Positions 39,830-49,932 of a DNA stretch of 64,000 nt are shown piece after piece. The DNA is taken from the NCBI GenBank assembly GCA_002682825.1, contig NOKP01000001.1:2501-66500 (forward strand). Direction: 5' to 3'. This DNA comes from Neonectria sp. B-13. Lineage: Eukaryota > Ascomycota > Sordariomycetes > Hypocreales > Nectriaceae. The first letter of the stretch is position 1, and each line of letters starts with the position of its first letter. The translations under genes and the position numbers were made by a program. The notes under the pieces are model-generated. The model ran no database searches. It was not told where the DNA came from and saw only the letters and a list, made by a program, of their open reading frames with translations.

Positions 39830-42680
39830 CTAGATTCCCTTCCACTGAAAGCCGGCATCTACAGTAAATGGCGCTTCAACACACATAACTTGTGCATTCT
39901 TTCCAATCTCAACATGCCATTGGCCGGGCTCGGCTCGCCATGATGAACTTAGTTCGTCCCAGTGAGAGATGGCGTCTATCCCAGTTGTTAGTGACGCGCT
40001 GAAATCATCATACGGTACAACTTACATTTGTCCATCTCAACAGTCACCCTCTCGGATTCTCCTGGTGAGAGTACAGCGGTCTTGGTGAAGGCTTGCAGAG
40101 CTACCTCGGGGTGCATATAGGAGTTGGAGGTCGGAGGCGGAGGGCTGGTGTAGAAGTGAACGGAATGGGCACCGGAAACCTCACCCGTGTTGGTCACATT
40201 TGCAGAGACTTCGATTCGCCATGAGCTAGGAGAAGCCGACGCAGAGGGCGAAACGGTGAGTTCAGAATACTCAAAGTCTGTGTATGACAGACCATGGCCA
40301 AAAGGGTACATGGGCTCAATGCCACGGGCGTTGAAGTGACGGTAGCCAATCCAGACGCCTTCTTCATAATACGTCTTGGTGCGTGCCGACCTGAAGTTCA
40401 AATTTGCGGCGATGTCGAGCTCTCGCTTGGGTAGGGTGATTGGCAGCCTACCAGAAGGATTTACCTTGCCGTAGACAATGTCGGCGATGGCATTTCCAGC
40501 CTCGTTACCACCATACCAAGGCCACATTACCGAGTCGACGTGTTCAAGCCAAGGCATCGACACAGCGGAGCCTGTCTGTAAAATAACAACCTTTTTGGTG
40601 TCAGGTGCCTCAACGCTTACACGACGAACAAGGTCGTTCAGGCGGAGGGGCAGACACAGGTCGGGTCGGTCATAGCTCTCCGACTCCCAGTCTTGATCTA
40701 ATCCAACAACCAGGACAGCGACATCGGACGCTTTTGCCAGGCCGACGGCCTCATCAATGGTTCGATCCTCGTCGATGGCCTGGAAGGCGCCTAGCTTCAT
40801 GCCAATCAGTTGCAACGGCTGGCTGTCCTGTCCTGGAGCCAGCGGAGGCTTCCTGGAGTCGTGCAACATGCGGAACGCGTAAACCTGAGATGGAACGTGT
40901 CAGCGACAGGAAGCGTTAAACATGGCCGATCCATCGGCTCACCTTGTCCTTGGTCACTGGCACCGTAATGACAGTACCGTTGCCTCCGTTTCCAAAGAAA
41001 GAAGAGGTCCGTTTCTGCTCTTTGGATAGATCGGCCACTAGCTCATCGTCCAGATAGACCCAAGCTTGGCCAGTGACGCTGGCTTCGAACTGCCAGTCGC
41101 CTGTGATGGGTGCTGTAAACAAGGCCCGAATCTCAGTAAAGTAGTCGTCGCCGAGATCTGGATGCTTAAAGTCGGCAAGCATGATGTCTGAGTTGGCCCA
41201 CACCTCAGAGCAAGCAGGCTGGCTCGCCTGCTTGCCGTCGACGATGGCGTAGTGCAGCATGTCGAAGCCTGGCGTGACGCCGCCCATGCTAGTGAACTCT
41301 TCACCGAAGACAGGCAAGAACTTGGAGCCCTTGCAACCGAGCGCGTATGACAGCTCGATGTCGTCAGGCTTGTTGTCGACCAAGCCCTGCCAAGGCGTCA
41401 CGCTCCAGGCTGGTCGAAGCCTTGCACTGCCGCCGCCCGTGATGACGGCATTTTTGGCGTTTGGGCCTATAACAGCTACTTTCCCACGCCGAATGGGTAG
41501 CACTGACGCCTCGTTCTTGAGCAGCACGATGCCTTCGTTGCCAATGCGCCGTACCAGAGCCGCATCCGCCTCCTGGTGTTCCTTGCGCGTCCATTCAACA
41601 GAGTCGTCATTCTCGTAGACCATGTCAGCATTCAGGGTCGCAAGCTTCTGGACCCAACTCAACAAGGTAGTGACTCGCTTGTCGAGCGTCTCGGGCAAGA
41701 TCTTGTGAGCATTGATCGATTGCCGCACCAGCTGAGGTTGGCGCCACCGGGGCTTTCCGGGCATCTCCAGGTCGAGTCCGGCGTTGATTGCCTCGGCGAC
41801 TGAGTATGTGCCCATCCAGTCAGACATGACAAGGCCGTCGAAACCCCACTCGGTGCGGAGAAGATCTTTCAAAAGCCACTCATGCTCCGAGCAGTGGGTG
41901 CCGTTGAGCTTGTTGTACGAGGTCATGTACGACCAAGGACTGGCGCGAGCCTGTGCGATCTGAAAAGGTCGGAGATAGATCTCCCGAAGTGCTCTGGGAC
42001 TAATGATGGAATCCTGACCCATTCGCTCATGCTCTTGATCGTTAGCAATGAAGTGTTTGATGGCCGCGCTAATGCCTTCATCCTGGAGCGCCTTGATGTA
42101 CTCTGCGGCAATGATACCGCTGAGGGTAGGGTCCTCGCTGAACGACTCAAAGGCTCTCCCGCCGAGGGGACTTCGGCATATGTTGACGGTGGGCGCCAAC
42201 AAGCAGACCGAGTTTCGAGCCTTGGCCTCGGCGGCGAGTAAGCGCGCGGCCTCGGCGGGAAGGATTGGAGAGAAGGTAGCGGCCAGGCCGGTGGCATTGG
42301 GAAGGACAACGGCGGGTGCTGAAGTTGTGGCAGAGTCATCAGTACCGTCCATGACAGTCAAGCACAGCGTTGCGCCACTCACTCATCTTGAAAAACGACT
42401 GCCCTCGGGCACCATTAGGTCCGTCTGTGAGCTTCACACTGGAGAGAAAATCCTCAGTAACGCAGCTGTGGAGGTAAATAGTTGTAAATGATCTTACGAG
42501 GGAATATTGAGTCTGGGCAATGCCACTGTCCTGCGATGGTCATTAGTGATAAGAATAAGGAGGCGGGAGCATCCACCTTCACCTCCACCAGTCCTCGCCG
42601 GCAATGAAAGCCACCTTCTCTGCCACAGACATACGACTGGCGAGGTCCTCAATCGACGCAGTCAAGAATGACCGATCCAT
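39830..42680 (-). CDS. GH3 beta-glucosidase with PA14 domain, intracellular
   Basis: Six exons in order, 42680-42583, 42530-42498, 42438-42383, 42318-40943, 40884-40026 and 39975-39830, give 855 residues with every phase matching. Domain order: GH3 N-terminal barrel (about 30-300, with LTDGPNGARG and the nucleophile Asp229 in MSDWMG), GH3 C-terminal domain beginning near 320 (EGIVLLKN), a PA14 insert (about 400-530) and a C-terminal Fn3-like domain (YPFGHGLSYTDF, then VTNTGEVSGAHSV). There is no signal peptide, so it should act inside the cell on imported beta-glucosides such as cellobiose. It is divergent from a decayed sugar transporter and close to a large Zn2Cys6 gene, a common arrangement for disaccharide use. 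Exon 2 is only 33 nt. Confidence 0.9.
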
Positions 42681-43181
42681 TCCTGCATTAGCCATAATAA
42701 TGATTGTTAGCTTCAAGGACTCGTTGCTTGCACTGTTCGCTAGAATGATATTAACCAGGGTGCGCAGTCACTGCAGCTAGAATAGAGCTGGGAGCCTTTA
42801 TGGCCTCTGCGATCGGTGCGCCCACTAATTCAAGGGTTTCCGGTAGCCCCGACTTCCGGGGTCTCCCCGAGATTGCCACCAGACGTGGGCCGTGGTGCAC
42901 GAGTCGCCGATTCTGCTTCGGATGTTCCCCGAATGGTCTGATCTGAGTCTTAGCGGCTCCTTTATTAGTGCTTTGCTGCTTTTTTAAAATGTTAGGCAGC
43001 CAACCTGGCTCCCCAGAGTCCCCAGAGTCCCCAGAGTCCCCACGATCTACTCATCTTCCCCCGGATATCTCGTTTTCTTGTCTACCACAACCCTCATGCT
43101 TCACTCACGGCCTGTCTTAAAGTTCTTTTCGCAATTTCCAGGTCGCGTGACTGATTTAAAGGTTTCGTCTTGACCCGAATC
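42681..43181. other. Divergent promoter, GH3 and former sugar transporter
   Basis: Besides the CreA-type array annotated separately, single matches to SYGGRG occur at CCGGGG near 42856 and CCCCGG near 43060. No gene. Confidence 0.5.
43011..43041. promoter_or_regulatory. Four tandem CreA/Mig1-type sites
   Basis: A 9-bp unit CCCCAGAGT is repeated three times and followed by CCCCAC. Each CCCCAG or CCCCAC is the complement of the CreA consensus SYGGRG. The array is about 330 bp upstream of the GH3 start and 140 bp upstream of the former transporter start. Carbon catabolite repression of both is the obvious reading; a simple tandem repeat without function is the alternative. Confidence 0.5.
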
Positions 43182-45278
43182 ATGACGCGGCAAACCTCTT
43201 CGTTTGGGGACATATCCAGTAAGGCCTTTCACGCTTGAGAGGTCATCACATTGCTATGACGCTAACATTACTGACTAGACAATACGAATAAGCATTGGTA
43301 CAAGGATCCATGCCTCAAAAGAAACATCACAGAATGGTATATCCAATTCTACGGCAGAATAACACTCATCCCCGCTGAAACGAGCCCTCAGTTTGGGACT
43401 TTGTCTTGTCATCTTCTACCTTGTAAGTGGTTGCAAATCCTTCAAGTCTGGAACCTAGCGCACTGAGACCTCTTGACTCAAAACAAACCTAGACGGTGCG
43501 AGCCTCCTCAATGGACTACAGGCTATCGCCTCCTGGGGGGATTTCGTCGACCATCCAAAGGGCCCGATCCTGGGGCTCTACACTGCAACCTTGTATCTTC
43601 CATCGATGCTTACCGCCTACCGGGGTGATTTCCTGTCTCAACGCTTTGGACGGCGACTTGCCCTGGCCCTAGGATCTTTCATCGTGCTGGCGGGCAGCAT
43701 CATCAACAGCCTTGCTGTGAACCCCGCGATGTGGGTGGCCGGTAAGACTTGGCTGCTTTTGACTGCGTCTGCTCCATGCTGACACGCGGCTAGGTCGCGG
43801 ATCATAGGGGCTGGTGGGGGTATTGCCAAAGTGGCAGCTCTGGCTCTCATTCAAGAGATTGCCTACCCTCGATTGCGACCGGTAATTGCTTGTTGCTACT
43901 ATCCCTTCTTCTACTTTGGCAGTCTGATGTCAGCACTCCTATGTTGTAAGTCATTTGTTGTCACTCCTGAATCATCAACGACAGCGTTCTGAAAAACATG
44001 TTTCGCAGTCGGCGGCCTCTACATCCCGGGGAGCTGGTCATGGAGAATGCCATCGATAGTTCAGGTGCTAGAGCCATCACTGGTACTCACCACACTATTG
44101 AGTTGTCCCTAGTCTCCTAGAGTAAGTTGTTGGTTCGCTTACGTCTTGTATCCTATCGCTAAGCCTTGTCCCTCAGTGGCTCGTCTATCAGAAAAGAGTG
44201 GCCGAGGCTTCTACTGTCCTCAGAAAGCACTACGCCAACGGCGTTGATGATGACCCTCTTGTTCGATGGGAATTGGCCGAGATCCAAGGTGCAATTGAGG
44301 AAGACCGTGTCGATCATCAAGCACCATACCTGGACTTCTTCAGGACACCGGGCAACCGGAGGCGTCTTGTGGTTTTGTTGTCCTTGTGCATAGGGACGAA
44401 TTGGGCAGGGAATGGGATCATCTCCTAGTGAGTCCGCACGCTCACAGCAACTGACACCGCCCCGCTGATGTCTCATTTCATAGCTACCTTACGCCGGTGC
44501 TGAAGACCGTCGGAATCACTTCCCCGGTGCAGATCACGCTCCTAACGTCTGGCCTCGGTAAGTTCTAGAGCCTCAGGAGCCTAGTACAGACGTTGATATA
44601 GGTGATTGTAGCGATCTGGAACCTTATCTTGGCTTTCGGTGCTGCACTCAACGTTGAGCGCTTTGGTCGTCGTCCGCTGTTCCTCGTGTCCATTTTCGGT
44701 ATGCTCGTGTCTTACTGCTTCGTCATGGGCTTTTCAGCTGGCTTTGCTTCGACCAAGGAATCCGGGCTGGGAATTGCTGTTATTCCATCGTTGTTACTGT
44801 GAGTGGCGCTTCACAGTCTGACGTGTGGCTATGAAATCTGATGTAGTTTCCAAGGTACTACGGCTTCAACGACATCGCCTGGGCACCGCTTCCGCTCCCA
44901 TATACGGCTGAGATTCTGCCTTTCAAGCTACGCACTAAAGGTCTTGCAATATTCACTTCCGTTGGGACTATGGCAAAAGCTTTCAATCAGTTTGTGAACC
45001 CCATCGCGTTGGAAGCCATCGCGCGGAAGTAGTGAGTAGAATCCCATACATGACGCATGACCATATGGCTGACCACCGGGGCTAGTTATGCTGTCTACAT
45101 CGCTATTCTGCTCTTCTACCTTGTTTTCGCGTGGTTCATGTACCATATTATTGAAGAGGTCTCGATGATTTTTGACGGGCAGAATGGGGACCTCGAAAGA
45201 CTCAGCGATCTTGCAAACCAAAAACTCAACAAAGGACCGCTGAGACGTTTGAGCATCGCGAGTAAAGACTGTCACTAG
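43182..45278 (+). pseudogene. Decayed MFS sugar transporter
   Basis: A multi-exon sugar-porter gene related to the intact one at 49933-52110. Recognisable pieces in order: the start with NKHWYKDPCL, LYTATLYLPS and RFGRRLALALG, an IGAGGGIAKVAAL segment, WSWRMPSIVQVL, SPR|WLVYQKRVAEA, TPGNRRRL, YLTPVLKTVG, VERFGRRPLFL, YYGFNDIAWAP and a C-terminal VYIAILLFYLVF. Three defects are visible. A 1-nt shift falls just after the acceptor near 43794, so GR and IIGAGGG are in different frames. A TAG near 44112 replaces the Glu of PESPR. The PETR motif after the last membrane segment is missing (MY joined to IIEEV). Introns otherwise remain intact, so the loss looks recent. Confidence 0.75.
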
Positions 45279-45433
45279 TCCTTACAGGTGAATCTCGGAG
45301 GGGCCAGGCCACAGACACTTGAAAAGGACCTAGGTACGGTACAGAGATAACAATTCACATACAGAGGGAATACATTAATATTCAGAGCTCATGGCATGAC
45401 ATGCGACCCTCATTGCCTTGTCGAGGCAAGCGA

Positions 45434-48149
45434 CTAGAAGTTCGCTCCGTCATGTGCTGTTGATCCAGAAGGGGGCGGGAAAAAAGACTGTGCAAAGTCG
45501 AAGTAGCCACCGAGGTCAAAGCCTATCTCCTCGGCGGGCATGTTTTGACTTAGGAAGGCATTGACATCAAAATCCCATTCGGGCTCTGGGATATTTGGAT
45601 CCGGTACTGTCGAGCTGCTGTATATGCCACGTCAGTCCATAAATTCAGATGACGCCCTGTACTGAGCAACAATCACTTACCTCGCGTTTGTCGAATCACC
45701 AGCATTGTCTAGAGAAAGCCCTGCGAAACGCGTTAGACTGCGACAAAGCCGAGCCATCCAGCCACAGATCTCGGTCGTAGACAGATCGTTCGACTCCATG
45801 AGATCAATAGCTTGCTTGAGATAGTGCAGCAAGACAAGCTGATCAACTGGCAAGGGTTGCTCAAGTCGAGACGTAAGAATTCGGACAAAAAACACGGCAG
45901 ATTGGGCGAGTATCAGAACGAGATACTATAGCGCCGTGTTAGCGAGGACACCAGCATCGGTTAACTGGTACCCACATCCATGCCATATCGAACGAGTAAC
46001 TCGGCACTATCTGGTCCTGCGTAGCCCTGAACAATGGACACGGCTGCTTCGCATGCTCTCGCCAAGTATGGCTGTAGAAGATAATTCTGCTGATTCTCAT
46101 GGCCTAAATTGGCCGTGATCAGATTTAGCGAAAGGGCGTTTAAGCACAGTCGTGCATGTTCACTGTAAATCGTCGCGAGTTTTGTATACGTGCCAAGCAT
46201 AATGGCATCATAGGAACCTAGATAGAAGATGAGTGCCAAAGGCTGGAAAGTGCAGAGATTGCGAGACTTGCCGCCCCATGTCCATTGACGTTGCCACTCG
46301 TCTAGTCGCGGGTTCAGATCGGATAAAAGGGCTAAAACTTTGGCACATGCAGCGGCAGCAGGCTGCAACGTATCTTGGCGGGTGGTTGGCTTTAGGCGAG
46401 CGGTGCGCAGACCAGAGATCAAATCGACAATTATCTGTTGCCCGGACGGTTAAGGGCCTCGTCGAAGAAGACAGGGGAGAATTATCAAAGCAGAGCTTAC
46501 CGCAGAAAGTTCTACAAGACCGGTCACGTACGTCGCAGCCGTTAGATCAACTTGAGCTGAAGAGCCCAGCTTGCGTGCGACGGCAAGATATTGTTGACAA
46601 ACTAGATGAGCAGAGGTTTTCACGTAGGGACGACCGAACCCAAGGCTAAGAGATATATCATACCTATGAGCAGAAATTAAACGATAGTCCGGGAAGAAGA
46701 AGGGCAGACAGTGCATTACTGATTGAGAATTAACCAAGTGTGCCACTGGGGCAGGATTTCGTTAACCTCGCGTATGTCATTGGCGCCGAGGCTAGTTGAG
46801 TTGATAAAGCGCAGGATGGCCGGGCGGCTCCACGAGTCGGTTATTCCAATTCGATGCGCCAAACGAGTACACAGCCCCGAGATCATCCATTGATCTGCCG
46901 ACTGACCCTTTCCTCGCGGAATCCAGACGGAAAGCAGCAACGTGGCTTGCACGTCCGATAGCTGATGCTGCTTGCGGAAGAGGACAAACCCGAGGTGCGC
47001 GCAGGCGAGCTCGGCGAGAGCTTCAAGGGCGTTGACGGTGATGGGTGGCAAACTTGCCATGGCAGGTTGTGTCCTCCAATAGCCAATGTAATAACGACCA
47101 GCGACTGCGAGGATGCTGGTGAAGAGAAATGGCGACGAGGATCGAATGTGATCGAAGTGGCTGTTAAGGTCCGTGTATGGCTGGAGAAGTGGAAATGATG
47201 GATGGCATTTTTGAAAAAACCTACGGTAGTGAGATTAGAGGTTTATAGTCTGTCTGGTGAGTGAGGGAGTTTGGAAACAAATGACTTACAATGTGAACAG
47301 CGCTCTCGCCAATACTTCACCAACGATACCTTCTGAAACTGGCTCGCTCTGCAAGTGCACCTGAGCTTTATAGAGGCTCATACCGACGGTCACGTCAGGA
47401 GTTACACCATCCGGACTGGTCTTTGCTGGCCCTTCCGACCACGCAGTGGGATGGCTCATCAAAGCTGGGAACGGCGCCGAGTCATGCTGCAGGGCGGACC
47501 AACGGGACTCGAGCCTCTCCGACATTCTTGGGTTAACCGAGGAGCTGTGCGTGGGTTCTGGTGTGATATCCATTGCGTGGCTGTGGGCAAGGAGGCTGAC
47601 GTCGGACCGCGCAGCAAAAGACGGGCCGGAGACGGCAATGGTCTGCACGTCGGACAAAGGTGGTCTCTCGAAGCAATGAGCGGCGTTCCTGGCTCGCTCA
47701 AGGGCGGGGATATCGCGCTGAGGATCATCTACATTCGCTGATGAGCCGGAAATGAGTTGCTCGTGTGGCGGTGCATATGATGGTTGGTGTGCCGAAGGTT
47801 GAGTTGAGTTGCCTGGTTGTTGCGGACTGGTCTGGCGGCTCAAACTGGCTACTAGTTCTGCAATCGTATTCTCGAGGTGAGAGATTCGTTGATTTGCAAC
47901 CGAGATGCTATGCTGAGAGTCCTGTCCCCGGTCACCAAAGTCGCACTCAGCCTTGGCTCGTTGGCAGGCACTGCAGGGATGACCGCCCACGCAGCGGAGC
48001 TTTTTTATTCGACAGCGCTCACAAGCCATCGTTGTGCGCTTTGCTCGCTGCCTCTGCACCTGTCTCTCGTCGCCAGGTGGGCTTGAGTTGCGGCGCTTGC
48101 GGGCCCGCCTGACACCATCTGTGTCAGCTGAGGGCGGAGTGGCCGACAT
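45434..48149 (-). CDS. Large Zn2Cys6 transcription factor (Fungal_trans)
   Basis: Six exons in order, 48149-47290, 47220-46720, 46663-46501, 46434-45976, 45925-45681 and 45617-45434, give 803 residues with all phases matching. The zinc cluster has cysteines at 43, 46, 53, 59, 62 and 69 (CX2CX6CX5CX2CX6C) after a very basic stretch. A short coiled coil follows (RISHLENTIAELVASL, about 88-103), then a Ser/Pro-rich linker and a Fungal_trans region with the typical YDISLSLGFGRPY element after the DIREVNEILPQWH helix. The C-terminal 60 residues are acidic and aromatic (EPEWDFDV, GFDLGGYFDF) and could be an activation domain. Its position between a GH3 beta-glucosidase locus and a sugar transporter suggests a regulator of sugar use. 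Confidence 0.88.
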
Positions 48150-48393
48150 GAAGCCGTGTTGGGATGATTGAATGATGTCACAAGTCGTAGGAAGGGTAGC
48201 AATCAGCGAAACAATGAGAACATGGGGAATGACCCGTCCTTATTATATAATCAACCATCCAATTTAGCGTGCTTACCCCAGCATTTCACGTGAGCAACTG
48301 GAATACCCCCTAAACAGACATCACCTGACATTTGTATCATTTATGACATTTTTAAGTTATTATCAAGGGCAAAGGAAGTAAATTGAACTAACG
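48150..48393. other. Short intergenic region
   Basis: Promoter of the large regulator up to the left end of the transposon remnant. It becomes AT-rich near 48330. Confidence 0.4.
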
Positions 48394-49500
48394 TACAGTG
48401 GCGTTGCATTTAAACCGACTATTTTCCGACCCACCCTCGCATCAACCAAGTCGTCAGGAAAGCATCACCAATTTAACTCAGCCATTGCAAAATGATAATA
48501 AGTCGAAATGGCAAGGAAACCACATCAATCTCCTCATCGGAGGACGAAGATTGTATGGCAATTTAATTCGGGCGTGCCAGCTACCGAAATCGCGGCTCAA
48601 GAAGGACTTTCTAAGCATGCGATCTACGGCATCATTCGGCGGTATAAGGACCAACAGAGCGCCCGAGACCGACCCAAGCCAGGGCCGCCGCGCATCATCA
48701 CGGAGAGGGATAAAAGACATATCCTAAGAATCATCGATCAAGACCCTTTTATAATAACAACTGAGATCATTGAGAGGGTCGGCCTTGTATGTGATAAATT
48801 TACTGTCATTCGGTTCCTTCGCCGTGAGGGCATTATGCACTTCCGGGCTTTCCAACGGCCGCTCCTCGGTCCTACGGCCGCCAGAAAACGCCTTGGTTTT
48901 GCGAGGGAATTGGTCGATAAAGATATCGATTTTTGGCGGCGTTGGTGGTTCTCAGACGAGACTTCTATCGCCCGTGGTGAGGGTCAAAGAAGAGGATAGG
49001 TATTCTGCAAGCCGGTAAGTAAACGACCCAAATTTCAACCACATTTTGACCCTTAATAGAGGGAAAGGCTACACCGGAAGAACGTAAAAGGGCGAAACTG
49101 GACAACAAGGCATTCACAAATGTTCTTTGGCGCCTTCTGCTCCAACAGGGCCAGCAATTTAGTGCCTTTACGAGGCGACCCTAAGTCAGAGGGCAGAGGA
49201 GTTACAGGTCGTGCTATTCGTGACTGCTTAAGAGAGAATTTACCGCGGCTTTTACAGAGGCATAATATATTGTGTCAGCGATTTAACACGACTGGGGTTT
49301 TAATGCTAGTGAGCGCAGCCGGGATTGTCTGGGCCTACTTAAGAGACTGTTCCTGCCACTTATTGGTAGAGCATCCTTTTTCTCTTCATAAATTTTATCA
49401 CTTGTTTTTAAGCCATCATTTTCTTATCTTATGTCTTACAATTAAGACTGCTATTACAGTAGCTATTTTTCACTTTCATAAGTATCTTTTGTTATTATTT
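48394..49500 (+). mobile_element. Tc1/mariner-type transposon remnant
   Basis: The left end is TA (48394-48395, target-type dinucleotide) followed by CAGTGGCGTTGCATTTAAA, the usual form of a Tc1/mariner terminal repeat. A transposase frame starts at ATG 48508, with a helix-turn-helix region and an FSDETS motif holding the first catalytic Asp. It breaks at TAG 48997-48999, where TGG to TAG would explain the stop. After that, only frame-shifted pieces related to the rest of the DDE domain can be read to about 49350. I found no matching right-end inverted repeat, so the 3' end is lost or replaced by the adjoining repeat. The element is dead. Confidence 0.7.
48508..48999 (+). pseudogene. Truncated Tc1-like transposase
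   Basis: 163 codons remain open. The product has a basic N-terminus, a KIVWQFNSGVPATEIAAQEG helix-turn-helix, a second helical DNA-binding region (DKRHILRIIDQDP) and the beginning of the catalytic domain (WRRWWFSDETSI). The stop falls shortly after the first catalytic Asp, so no active transposase can be made. Confidence 0.7.
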
Positions 49501-49501
49501 T

Positions 49502-49795
49502 GGCGGCAGAAAGGGACAAGAACCAACATCCCAAATCAATAATAGTCCCTTAAGAAGGTACACAGGAAAGCGTCTCATAGGCGTCTCAGTCAGTCAGCCC
49601 TAAGCTGCACCAGACAGTGTGTATGCAGTCAGGCAATCTAGTGTCTAGTACCTCCTGATAGGAATGTATCTCATAAGGTTGATTGTTAAGTCGAAAGCAG
49701 GAAAGAATGTTAGTAAGGCATTAAAGAGGTCTATAGTCAGCTTAACAATTGGTATTATAGAAGACTAAGGTTTTAGGAAATCCTTCTTTTAGATT
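49502..49795 (-). repeat. Partial second copy of the 15.9-kb repeat
   Basis: In reverse orientation this matches about 16150-16446. Shared landmarks are CTAACATTCTTTCCTGCTTT, AGGAGGTACTA and the end CCCTTTCTGCCGCCA. The left half of the repeat is missing. It abuts the transposon remnant on one side and the 3' end of the sugar transporter on the other. Differences between the copies include many transitions. Confidence 0.75.
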
Positions 49796-49932
49796 AACAG
49801 ATATTGCAGGTTCCTTTTGTATGTGGGTGGTGCGATCGGTCATTGTACGTCAAAATCGACCGTAATGGCACAAATGAATACCACGAGTAGGCCAAAAAAA
49901 AAGATGTAACCATTTGATCAAGATCAGCACAT

